From Flavobacteriales bacterium (GTDB taxonomy: Bacteria > Bacteroidota > Bacteroidia > Flavobacteriales_D > Parvicellaceae), in NCBI GenBank assembly GCA_018401455.1, contig JAGYKU010000006.1, forward strand, positions 1 to 64,000: a DNA stretch of 64,000 nt. The letters run 5' to 3'. How positions within the stretch are numbered: the stretch's first letter is position 1; each line of letters starts with the position of its first letter. Made by a program: the position numbers and the translations under genes. Shown here one piece after another: positions 31,226 to 40,242 of the stretch. The notes under the pieces were generated by a model. That model did not search any database. It was not told the origin of the DNA and worked only from the letters and a program-made list of their open reading frames with translations.

Positions 31226-33395
31226 ATGAAAGATATACTTTTAATAACACCACCTTTTACCCAACTCAATACGCCCTATCCTGCTTCGGCTTATCTAAAA
31301 GGTTTTCTAAATACCAAAAGCATTACTGCATTTCAAATGGATTTGGGTATAGAAGTTATTCTTTCCATTTTTTCTAAAAAAGGTTTGCAATCCATTTTTG
31401 AATTTGCACAACAGAAAGAACTTCATTTTGATGAAAATAGTGAACGAATTTTTACTTTAAAAGATGCTTACATTCAAAACCATTGGTGATGTTATTGCAT
31501 TCTTACAAGGACAAAACAACAGTCTAGCGAGACAAATTTGTACGCACAATTTTCTTCCCCAAGCATCACGTTTTGACCAATTAGAAATGTTGGAAGATTC
31601 CTTTGGCAAAATGGGTTTTCAAGACAAAGCCAAACATTTAGCTACACTATACTTAGAAGATTTATCTGATTTTATCAAAGAAAATATTGATTCCAATTTT
31701 GGTTTTAGTAGGTATGCAGAAAGAATGGGAATGAGCGCCAATTCTTTCGATGAACTCTATGATTTTCTTAATGCTCCTCTAACCTATATTGACCAAATAT
31801 CACTAGAAATTTTAAATCAAAAATTAGAAAATACTCAGCCAAAATTTGTTTGCCTTTCTGTGCCATTTCCCGGAAATCTATACAGTGCTTTTAGATGTGC
31901 TCAGTATATCAAATCAAAATTTCCAAACACAAAAGTGGCAATGGGAGGTGGGTTTGCCAATACCGAGCTAAGAAGCGTAAATGACACTAGAGTTTTCGAG
32001 TTTTTTGACTTTATTACTTTGGACGATGGTGAACTTCCCATAGAACTGTTACATCAACATATTTTGAAGGAAACTTTCGTTTTTAAAAGAACTTTTTTAC
32101 TAGAAAACGAAAAAGTAGTTTACCACAACAATACTGAACTTTCTGACTACAAACAAAAAGATGTTGGCACACCAGATTATAGCGATTTATTACTTGATAA
32201 ATATATCTCCGTTATTGAAATTGCCAATCCTATGCATAGTCTTTGGAGCGATGGAAGATGGAATAAACTCACTATGGCGCACGGTTGTTATTGGGGAAAA
32301 TGTACTTTCTGTGATGTAAGTTTGGATTACATAAAAGTATATGAACCCATCGCTGCGAAAACTTTAGTGGATAGAATTGAAGAAATTATTAACCAAACTG
32401 GTGAAACAGGTTTCCATTTTGTAGATGAAGCTGCCCCACCCTCATTGATGAAAGCTTTGGCTTTGGAAATCATTCAAAGAAAACTGACGATCACTTGGTG
32501 GACAAATATTCGATTTGAAAAGAATTTCACAAGAGATTTATGCCTTTTACTCAAAGCCTCAGGATGTATTGCCGTTTCTGGAGGTTTGGAAGTTGCTTCT
32601 GATAGATTACTAGAATTAATTCAAAAAGGTGTTACTGTTGCCCAAGTAGCAAACGTAACGAAGAATTTTAAAGATGCAGGCATTATGGTGCATGCTTATT
32701 TGATGTATGGCTATCCTACACAAACCATTCAAGAAACGATTGATAGTTTAGAGATGGTTAGACAACTTTTCGAAATGGAAGTTTTACAATCTGGTTTTTG
32801 GCATCAGTTTGCTTTAACAACGCACAGTCCTGTAGGTCAAAACCCCAAAGATTATGGAATAATTCCTAAGTATGAAAAAATTTCATTTGCCAATAATGAC
32901 ATTCAGTTTGAAGACAAAACAGGAATAGATCACAATCAATTTAGTTTTGGATTAAAAAAATCTTTGTACAATTTCATGTATGGTATTGGTTTGGAAATGC
33001 CCCTTCAAGATTGGTTTGACTTTAAAATTCCCAAAACCAAGATACCTAAGAATTATATACAAAACGCCTTGAAAAAGGAATATGCGATGCCCAAACCATC
33101 TGCAATTATCTATTGGATTGGGGCTTTACCCACTTTTGAAAATTTTAAAAAAGGAAAAGAAAAATTGGTAAAAATCACCATTCACGAACTTTCACAGACT
33201 TATGAGTTGATGATAGATGCACTTTTAGGGCAATGGCTAGAACATATTTTACCTCAACTAACTATTTCTGCTCAAAACAAAGTAACTTTCAAAGAACTCA
33301 AAGAAAGTTTTGAAGAACATTTTGAAAATTTTGAAGGGTTTTATAAAAATCCTATTTTTCAAAATCTAAATTCATCTGGACTTCTTATTTTGTGA
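31226..33395 (+). pseudogene. B12-binding-domain/radical SAM protein, split by a frameshift near 31470-31490
   Basis: ORF 1 (MKDILLITPPFTQLNTPYPASAYLKGFL...FTLKDAYIQ) joins in another frame to KTIGDVIAFLQGQNNSLARQI...HGCYWGKCTFCD. Both parts match one radical SAM architecture. Confidence 0.8.
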
Positions 33396-34331
33396 TTGAC
33401 TTAGTGGATGAAATTTATCCATCACAGATTTCAAGAATGTCTTATCTAGATGCGTATAAATTTCTGTTGTGGTAATGGATTCGTGCCCCAGCATATCTTG
33501 AACTGCTCTCAAGTCTGCTCCATTTTCTACCAAATGTGTGGCAAAAGAATGTCTAAAAGTATGTGGTGAAATACTTTTTTTAAGTCCTATTTTAGTTGCT
33601 AAGTTTTTAATAATCGTAAAAATCATCACTCTTGTAAGTTGTTTACCTCTTCTATTTAGAAACACAAAATGTTCGTGCTTAACGTCAGCATTTATATGGA
33701 CTCTTACTTCTTGGATATAAATTTTTAAATGTTTGGCAGCCATATCACTAAATGGAACGATTCTTTGTTTATCCCCTTTTCCAATGACTCTTAAAAAGCC
33801 TTCTTCCCAAAAAATGTCTTGCAACGTGAGATTTACCAATTCACTTACACGCAAACCACTTCCATATAAAACTTCTAGAATTGCAACATTTCGTTCGCCT
33901 TCTGGTGTACTTCTATCAATCGCCTCCAGCAACCTTTCGATTTCTTCCACGGAAAGTGTATCTGGAAGTTTTTTTGCTAACTTGGGTGTTTCCAATAATT
34001 CTGAAGGATTTATTTTAAGAATTTCTTCTTGAATCAAATATGAGAAAAACGCTTTGATACCCGATATAATTCTTGCTTGAGAGCCAGCAGACAGTCCAAT
34101 TTCGTGCAACCAAATGATAAACTGCTGTAAATCATCTAATTCAATTTCTGACAATTGTATAGAAGAAGGATGAATATGTTCGAAATACTGCGCTAATTTA
34201 TAAACATCTTGCAAATAACTCTCAACAGAATTATCGGCTAAAGCTCGTTCTAACTGCAAATACGATTTAAAACCTTTTATATAACTATTCCATTGAGACA
34301 TTAGACCATTTTTTTCATTGTAAAAATACAC
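33372..34331 (-). CDS. xerD: Site-specific tyrosine recombinase XerD
   Basis: EVLYGSGLRVSELVNL, SPHTFRHSFATHLVENGADLRAVQDMLGHESITTTEIYTH (catalytic R..HxxR..H..Y). Confidence 0.95.
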   Translation of the reverse strand: MYFYNEKNGLMSQWNSYIKGFKSYLQLERALADNSVESYLQDVYKLAQYFEHIHPSSIQLSEIELDDLQQFIIWLHEIGLSAGSQARIISGIKAFFSYLIQEEILKINPSELLETPKLAKKLPDTLSVEEIERLLEAIDRSTPEGERNVAILEVLYGSGLRVSELVNLTLQDIFWEEGFLRVIGKGDKQRIVPFSDMAAKHLKIYIQEVRVHINADVKHEHFVFLNRRGKQLTRVMIFTIIKNLATKIGLKKSISPHTFRHSFATHLVENGADLRAVQDMLGHESITTTEIYTHLDKTFLKSVMDKFHPLSQSQNKKSR

Positions 34332-34486
34332 AAGTAATTTGAATTATTAAAACTTACGTTCACCCTTTAAATTTATCAGTCAACCCTAAAATTTAATTAA
34401 AGTACCAAAAAATTATAATGACATAAAATATAATTTCTACATTAGAGCACTATTTTAATTCTAAAACTAATTTTAATTAAACAATT

Positions 34487-34945
34487 ATGGAAGTTAATTA
34501 CGAAAAAATCAAACCTATCATTGTGAGCGAAACACTTGAGGGAACTCAAATGAAAGTAAAATTCAAAGCTCAAGGTCAAGATGACGCTATCGAATCAGTA
34601 GGAATGATGATTGCCGACCAAGAACAAATGATGAAGGGGATGAAAAAAACTGTAGTAAAATCAGCTGCTACTAACATTGTTTTTGCTACAATTAGCAGAT
34701 TTACTAGATCTTTATTTGGAGGTATTGGAGGCTATGCAGCAGGGAGTGCAGTAGACGCTGCTGGAGGAATGGCAGCAAGTAAAGTTGCTGACCCTAACAA
34801 AATGATGCAGGTAGAAGACACACCTGAAAATAGACAAAAGGCAGTACTTATTGCTTTTCAATCTGTTAGTAGTTTGTATGAATGGGATGCAACTGCCAAT
34901 ATTTGGAAGTTCAAAGCTCCTGAAATTCCAAAGACAGAAGGATAA
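34487..34945 (+). CDS. Hypothetical protein with glycine-rich hydrophobic segment
   Basis: 152 aa. SLFGGIGGYAAGSAVDAAGGMAASK. Followed by a terminator. Confidence 0.65.
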   Translation: MEVNYEKIKPIIVSETLEGTQMKVKFKAQGQDDAIESVGMMIADQEQMMKGMKKTVVKSAATNIVFATISRFTRSLFGGIGGYAAGSAVDAAGGMAASKVADPNKMMQVEDTPENRQKAVLIAFQSVSSLYEWDATANIWKFKAPEIPKTEG

Positions 34946-34952
34946 ATATTTT

Positions 34953-34988
34953 AAAGGCTTTCTTTAGTTAAAGAAAGCCTTTTGTTTT
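34953..34988. terminator. Intrinsic terminator between convergent genes
   Basis: AAAGGCTTTCTTT AGTT AAAGAAAGCCTTT TGTTTTT is a perfect 13-bp stem. Confidence 0.85.
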
Positions 34989-36781
34989 TAAAACATTTTC
35001 TTTCTAAAAGCAAGAAGCGATGCAACGCATACTGTAAAAATTGAAGTAAAAATCCATGCAAGGTCAATTTCTGAATATAGAAAATAACCTGTTGCAAATA
35101 AGGCACTGTAAATACCTATGGTAGAAAGAAAAAAGCCTAAAATCTTGTATTCAAAATTGTGAAATTTAGAAATCTGTACGTTTGAACTTTTAAAATCATC
35201 CACTAGATTTTGATCTGAAACAGTGTCTTCTATTTCCACACTAAAAACAGTTGATTCAAACTGATCAATAACCTCTTTTTTTGTAGGGCTTGTCAACAAT
35301 GAAACTAGCACCCAACATATTGTTGTAAATGTTATTCCAAAAAGCATTTGAAATGTTTTTGACAACGGTGCATCTGGATTTTGCTGATTGTAAACTAAAA
35401 ATATTATTGCCAATAGAAACGACACTCCCATAGCAGTTATCTCACTGTATGGATTGATGCGTTTCCAAAACCATCTTAGTATGAACAAAAGTCCTGTTCC
35501 TGCTCCAATTTGTAACATGATACCTAAAAATTCTGAAGCACTTTGCAATACAAAAGAAAAAGCCCCTCCACAAATCATCAACAAAACAGTACTCCATCTT
35601 CCAATGCTAACCATTTCCTTTTCGGAAGCATCGTTTTTGATAAATCTTTTATATACATCATTGACCATATAAGATGAGCCCCAATTTAGTTGCGTACTAA
35701 TTGTGCTCATAAACGCTGCAATCAATGAAGCCAACACTATTCCAATCAAACCTGCTGGTAACATTGTGAGCATTGCCGAATAAGCAGCGTCACCTTTGAT
35801 TAGTTTTGGGTCAACATCAGAAAAAACTGCTTTGATAGATTCTAAATCTGGAAAGATGATTAAAGAAGCTAATGCTATCAAAATCCATGGCCAAGGACGA
35901 AGTGCATAATGTGCAAAATTGAAAAACAAAGTAGCATAAGTTGCATTTTTCTCATCTTTGGCTGCTAGCATTCTTTGCGCGATGTAACCACCGCCTCCTG
36001 GCTCTGCACCTGGATACCATGTACTCCACCACTGAACAGCAAAAGGAATTATGATCAAAACCAACATCTTTTCAGAATTATTGGTATCAGGAAATATAGA
36101 TAAGGTTTGAGTGTCTATCGAAGCAATTAAATTGTCTAGCCCGCCTATTTCTGGCATATTCACGATATAATACGTTGCCCAAACAGAACCTATCATGGCC
36201 ATGATAAATTGAAAAAAATCGGTAATCAAAACACCTTTTAATCCTCCCAACATGGAATATATCACTGTAACTCCGCCAGCTATCAACAAAAATGTTAACT
36301 GATCCATACCAAACATGATAGCTGCAATTTTTGCTCCTGCTAAACACACAGCCGCCATAGTCACCACATTGAAGAAAAAACCTAGATAAATCGCTCTAAA
36401 ACCTCTCAAAAAAGCCGCTGATTTTCCACTGTATCTTAATTCATAAAATTCTAAATCGGTAGTTACACCAGATTTTCGCCAAAGTCTCGCATAAAAAAAT
36501 ACAGTAAGTGTTCCTGTAAGCAACATATACCACCAAGCCCAATTACCCGAAACACCTTCATCTCTAACCAATTCTGTTACCAATCCTGGTGTATCAGCTG
36601 CAAAAGTGGTGGCAACCATTGAAACTCCCAACAACCACCACGGCATTTTTCTTCCAGAAAGGAAAAAATCATCCGAACTGCTTGATGAAGATTTACTAAC
36701 ATAAACTCCAATGAAAATTGACAAAAGGAAAAAACCTCCTATGATGGAATAATCTAAAGTTGAAAGTGCCGTTAAAGTCAT
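34988..36781 (-). CDS. Sodium:solute symporter (SSS) family protein
   Basis: 597 aa with ~14 hydrophobic segments. GRKMPWWLLGVSMVATTFAADTPGLV, GGLKGVLITDFFQF, IAAFMSTISTQLNWGSSYMVND. Confidence 0.92.
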   Translation of the reverse strand: MTLTALSTLDYSIIGGFFLLSIFIGVYVSKSSSSSSDDFFLSGRKMPWWLLGVSMVATTFAADTPGLVTELVRDEGVSGNWAWWYMLLTGTLTVFFYARLWRKSGVTTDLEFYELRYSGKSAAFLRGFRAIYLGFFFNVVTMAAVCLAGAKIAAIMFGMDQLTFLLIAGGVTVIYSMLGGLKGVLITDFFQFIMAMIGSVWATYYIVNMPEIGGLDNLIASIDTQTLSIFPDTNNSEKMLVLIIIPFAVQWWSTWYPGAEPGGGGYIAQRMLAAKDEKNATYATLFFNFAHYALRPWPWILIALASLIIFPDLESIKAVFSDVDPKLIKGDAAYSAMLTMLPAGLIGIVLASLIAAFMSTISTQLNWGSSYMVNDVYKRFIKNDASEKEMVSIGRWSTVLLMICGGAFSFVLQSASEFLGIMLQIGAGTGLLFILRWFWKRINPYSEITAMGVSFLLAIIFLVYNQQNPDAPLSKTFQMLFGITFTTICWVLVSLLTSPTKKEVIDQFESTVFSVEIEDTVSDQNLVDDFKSSNVQISKFHNFEYKILGFFLSTIGIYSALFATGYFLYSEIDLAWIFTSIFTVCVASLLAFRKKMF

Positions 36782-36942
36782 AATACAGATACAAAGGTTA
36801 TTTTCACAATCAAAAATACTTTGAATTATTGTGACTCCTACTTTTACTTTTGTAAGTCTTCAATACAATTTTGTTGAAAATAAGCGTTGGAAAAATATTT
36901 AAATAAGTAATTTACCAAATTAAATAAACAAAATCAGCGAAT

Positions 36943-37033
36943 AGACATCTCCATTACAAAGACGCTTTGGTCTTTGCGAGGTCGATGTGACAGATAGATT
37001 TTTGTGTCATGTCGACCGATAGTGGAGACATCT
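36943..37033. mobile_element. MITE-like palindromic repeat, copy 1
   Basis: agacatctccattacaaagacgctttggtctttgcgaggtcgatgtgaca...tgtcatgtcgaccgatagtggagacatct. Ends form imperfect inverted repeats and the interior is an imperfect hairpin. Confidence 0.7.
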
Positions 37034-37055
37034 AGTAACTTGATTTGGTATTTTG

Positions 37056-37104
37056 GACACCTCCATTACAAAGACGCTTTGGTCTTTGCGAGGTCGATGT
37101 GACA
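37056..37104. mobile_element. MITE-like repeat, copy 2 (left half only)
   Basis: gacacctccattacaaagacgctttggtctttgcgaggtcgatgtgaca is nearly identical to the left half of copy 1. Confidence 0.7.
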
Positions 37105-37139
37105 ATGTTTTTTTAAGTAAGGGAAATAACCATTTAACA

Positions 37140-37187
37140 AATTAACCAAAAAACCAATTAACTAATTAACTAATCAACCAATTAACT
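37140..37187. repeat. Octanucleotide tandem array overlapping the cvfB stop codon
   Basis: aattaacc aaaaaacc aattaact aattaact aatcaacc aattaact: 6 units, 8-bp period. Confidence 0.75.
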
Positions 37188-38007
37188 TAATCCCTTCATC
37201 CAAAATTTCGATAACTCTTTGTTTATACAAAATACCTATAGATTTTTTAAAAGTTTTCTTACTCATTTCCATCCATTTATTGATTTCTTCTGGAGAAGAT
37301 TTGTCGTTTAAAGGAAGAAAACCACCTTCTTCTTTAAGTTTAGACTTGATAATTTCACTAGATTCATCCAATCTTTCCAAACCAACTTTATACAACATCA
37401 AATCTACTTTCCTGTCTTCTCTTATAGCTTTGATATAACCTGTGATTCGTTCTCCGATGTTTAAATCTTGGTGAATTTCGTTGTGATAAATCAAACCTTT
37501 TGCGTGATCATCAATTATGGCAGTAAAACCCAATTCGCTTTTGTTGGCAATTAACAATTCCACTTCATCCCCTTCTTGATAGGCTTCTTCCAAATCTACA
37601 ATGTGCTTATTCCATTTGTTGGTAGCTACAATTCTGCCAGATTGAGTATCTAAAAATACAAAAACCACATAATATCTACCTTTTTCCATTTTCATCCTTT
37701 GTTCTGAAAACGGAACCAATAAGTCTTTTTCAAGTCCCCAATCCATGAATGCACCGATATGACTTACGTCATTGACTTTCAAAAAAGCAAATTCATTTAC
37801 AATCGCTAATGGTTCTTGAGTGGTTGCGACTATCCTATCTTCTGAGTCTTTATATACAAAAACCTCCAACAAATCATTTATTCTAAAATCATTAGGAACA
37901 TATTTATTAGGTAATAAGACTTCAAAATCTTCATTACAAGTTAAGTAGAAGCCATTATCTGTCTGACGTTTAGCTTTGAGCGTATTAAATTCACCGATAT
38001 AAATCAT
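37174..38007 (-). CDS. cvfB: S1 RNA-binding domain protein (CvfB family)
   Basis: LLPNKYVPNDFRINDLLEVFVYKDSEDRIVATTQEP, GAFMDWGLEKDLLVPFSEQ, GLIYHNEIHQDLNIGERITGYIKAIREDRKVDL. Confidence 0.88.
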   Translation of the reverse strand: MIYIGEFNTLKAKRQTDNGFYLTCNEDFEVLLPNKYVPNDFRINDLLEVFVYKDSEDRIVATTQEPLAIVNEFAFLKVNDVSHIGAFMDWGLEKDLLVPFSEQRMKMEKGRYYVVFVFLDTQSGRIVATNKWNKHIVDLEEAYQEGDEVELLIANKSELGFTAIIDDHAKGLIYHNEIHQDLNIGERITGYIKAIREDRKVDLMLYKVGLERLDESSEIIKSKLKEEGGFLPLNDKSSPEEINKWMEMSKKTFKKSIGILYKQRVIEILDEGIKLIG

Positions 38008-38173
38008 GCTGCAAAGTTATGAAAATACTGTTGGTTTATAGATTATTTTTTTCTTGATTTATGGAAAATGAAAGATGCTCTTGATTTAGAAAATGTTGTT
38101 CAATGTACAGCGTAATAAGTTAAACGTACTATCTGCAATGTTTTTAAGTAAGGAATTATCAAACTTCAATTTT

Positions 38174-38265
38174 TAGACATCTCCATTTTAAAGAAGCTTT
38201 GGTCTTCACAGGTTCGAAGTGACAAGAATGTTTTTCTTTGTCATATCGACCAGCGCGGAGATATC
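38174..38265. mobile_element. MITE-like repeat, copy 3 (diverged)
   Basis: agacatctccattttaaagaagctttggtcttcacaggttcgaagtgacaa...gtcatatcgaccagcgcggagatatct. Confidence 0.6.
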
Positions 38266-38320
38266 TGTAATTTTATTTGGAGTTTGTACACTTGATTTAG
38301 ACTTGGCTTTGCCGAACTTC

Positions 38321-38402
38321 GTTTCTCCACAAGCAAAGACGCTTTGGTCTTTATCTATGAGTCGAAGTGACAAATGATTTTGTTTGTTATATCGAGTAAC
38401 CA
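38321..38402. mobile_element. MITE-like repeat, copy 4 (diverged)
   Basis: gtttctccacaagcaaagacgctttggtctttatctatgagtcgaagtgacaaatgattttgtttgttatatcgagtaacc. Confidence 0.5.
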
Positions 38403-38696
38403 CTTTTTTTTAAACATCATAAGTTAAAATGACAGTTGAATATTAATTCCCCCTTTGGATTAGTGCTAACCGAAGCGTAAGTAGGGGGATAAGGGGGAGG
38501 AGATTTTTCTCCCGCAAATCTCGCTGATTTTCGTTGATTTATTCTGCGTATATCTGCGGAATCTGCGGGAAATATTTTATCATTTCGTTTTTTTGTCATA
38601 TCAACTGGAATACAGAGCGATAACGGATGTATGCTCCGAAATTTCGGAGGGAGATATCTTTTGCGTCCGGGATTTGACTTGACTTATGAAAATTTA

Positions 38697-39362
38697 TCAA
38701 CCCAAAAAACCAAGTCCTTGTGGTTGTTTGAGCAGCCATCCCGTGAGACTTTTTCTACTTTTATGCGCAGTAAGCACTTCATGCCAAACACAATCGCTTC
38801 TAAAAATGGCAAGTCTATTTCCTATTGGCTCTACCAATTCAAATTGAGTTTCATCTTGATTTGAATAAATTTTCAATTCTCCCCCATCGCCTTTTTGCCA
38901 ATTGTCATTCATGTACACAATTACAGATAATATTCGATTGTTTCTTTCTTTAAATTGATCTAAATGCTTTTTGTAAAAAGCTCCAGCTGGATAATGCGCC
39001 AAATGAAATTCAAAATCTTTTATAGAAGTAAAAAGCGATTGATTTAACAAAGGAATAAAATGATTGATAAAATCAAAAAAAGTTTGTAATTCTGGAGTGC
39101 AATTATTTCTATCCAACCAAAAAATCTCATCTGCTCTTATGTTTTCTTGAATTTGATATTTTCCTAACGCACCTATTCCAGCCTGCCTTAAAAGATCTTG
39201 TTCTAAGTATTCTGAGAAAAGTGTTTTGATGTTTTGGTAAACGACACTTGGTAAAAAATTATCAATAATGGTATAGTCATTTTCCGCCAACTGATTAAAG
39301 TGAAAATCCCAATTGATATTTTCTATAAGTTTCATTGCGCAAATGTAAGTTAGGAATTTCAA
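38697..39362 (-). CDS. 2OG-Fe(II) oxygenase (prolyl 4-hydroxylase-like)
   Basis: FHLAHYPAGAFYKKHLDQFKERNNRILSVIVYMNDNW..GDGGELKIY...RLAIFRSDCVWHEVLTAHKSRKSLTGWL (HxD...H, R). Confidence 0.9.
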   Translation of the reverse strand: MKFLTYICAMKLIENINWDFHFNQLAENDYTIIDNFLPSVVYQNIKTLFSEYLEQDLLRQAGIGALGKYQIQENIRADEIFWLDRNNCTPELQTFFDFINHFIPLLNQSLFTSIKDFEFHLAHYPAGAFYKKHLDQFKERNNRILSVIVYMNDNWQKGDGGELKIYSNQDETQFELVEPIGNRLAIFRSDCVWHEVLTAHKSRKSLTGWLLKQPQGLGFLG

Positions 39363-39370
39363 TTATTTTC

Positions 39371-39404
39371 AAAAAAAAAGAGGTTGCAAAATTTGCAACC
39401 TCTT
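39371..39404 (-). terminator. Intrinsic terminator of minus-strand T9SS-cargo gene
   Basis: AAGAGGTTGCAAA A TTTGCAACCTCTT perfect 13-bp stem preceded on + by an A run (T run on the minus strand). Confidence 0.85.
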
Positions 39405-39426
39405 CAAGTGTTTTAAAAATATATTT

Positions 39427-40179
39427 TTAATGTTTCACAACCAACTTTTGGGTTTTAATCACTTTATTATTGGATTTGAAAGTAATAAAATAAACTCCGT
39501 TGTTTAAATCAGCAACATTTAGTCTAGTTTGAGTTGCGTTTTGCACATTAATTTTACCGTGCTTACTTCTCTGCCCTAATAAATTAACCACTTCATATTC
39601 AACATCACCAGTAATTCCTGCAATACTCAAATTTGCAACATCATTTGCTGGATTTGGAAACAATTTGAATTCGGCACTTGAATAATCTTCAACACTTACG
39701 TTACATGATGTTGCCGTATTGTGTGTAAATCTAATAAAAATAGTTGCATATACATTTGAGTGATCATTAGCATCAACCCATTCATATTTAAACAATGAAC
39801 AACCATCTAAGCCATTTAAGTAATAATGAGCTGAAAATGAAAAATTAGTGTCTAAAGCTAAAACAGGGTCTGTAAATGACATTTGAACCGGCTCTGTTCC
39901 GGCAAGGACAGCCGCTGGACAAACCTTCCAACAAGTTGCATTTTCAGTACCTGGCAAAACATCTATTTCTGTTCTTCTAACTTGTAAATCTAAATCTGTA
40001 CTTCCCTCATTAACTACCAAAAAATAACCTACAAACTCTATAGAAGCTGGATTCCCAGAAATCGTGAAAGTTTGCCCATCAACATTTTGAGTGGAGGTTG
40101 CATTTTCAATAATTTTTATTTGACCTATGGTAAATAAAGGGATTGAAAAAATGATTAAAAAAAGTAGTTTTGAATTCAT
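39427..40179 (-). CDS. T9SS type A sorting domain-containing secreted protein
   Basis: Signal peptide and C-terminal FKLFPNPANDVANLS...LNNGVYFITFKSNNKVIKTQKLVVKH. Confidence 0.88.
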   Translation of the reverse strand: MNSKLLFLIIFSIPLFTIGQIKIIENATSTQNVDGQTFTISGNPASIEFVGYFLVVNEGSTDLDLQVRRTEIDVLPGTENATCWKVCPAAVLAGTEPVQMSFTDPVLALDTNFSFSAHYYLNGLDGCSLFKYEWVDANDHSNVYATIFIRFTHNTATSCNVSVEDYSSAEFKLFPNPANDVANLSIAGITGDVEYEVVNLLGQRSKHGKINVQNATQTRLNVADLNNGVYFITFKSNNKVIKTQKLVVKH

Positions 40180-40242
40180 AATGATAAAGTATAAAAATGA
40201 GTACCCAACCTTTCATTGAGTACTCATTAATTAATAAAAAAA

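Noticed and set aside
33372-34331. Phage or ICE integrase
   Set aside because: Sequence is standard chromosomal XerD (no adjacent att-like tRNA, no mobile cargo), so a housekeeping recombinase is the better call.
36943-38402. Possible CRISPR array
   Set aside because: Units are long, diverged, irregularly spaced and palindromic, with no uniform repeat/spacer layout and no cas genes nearby. MITE-like elements fit better.
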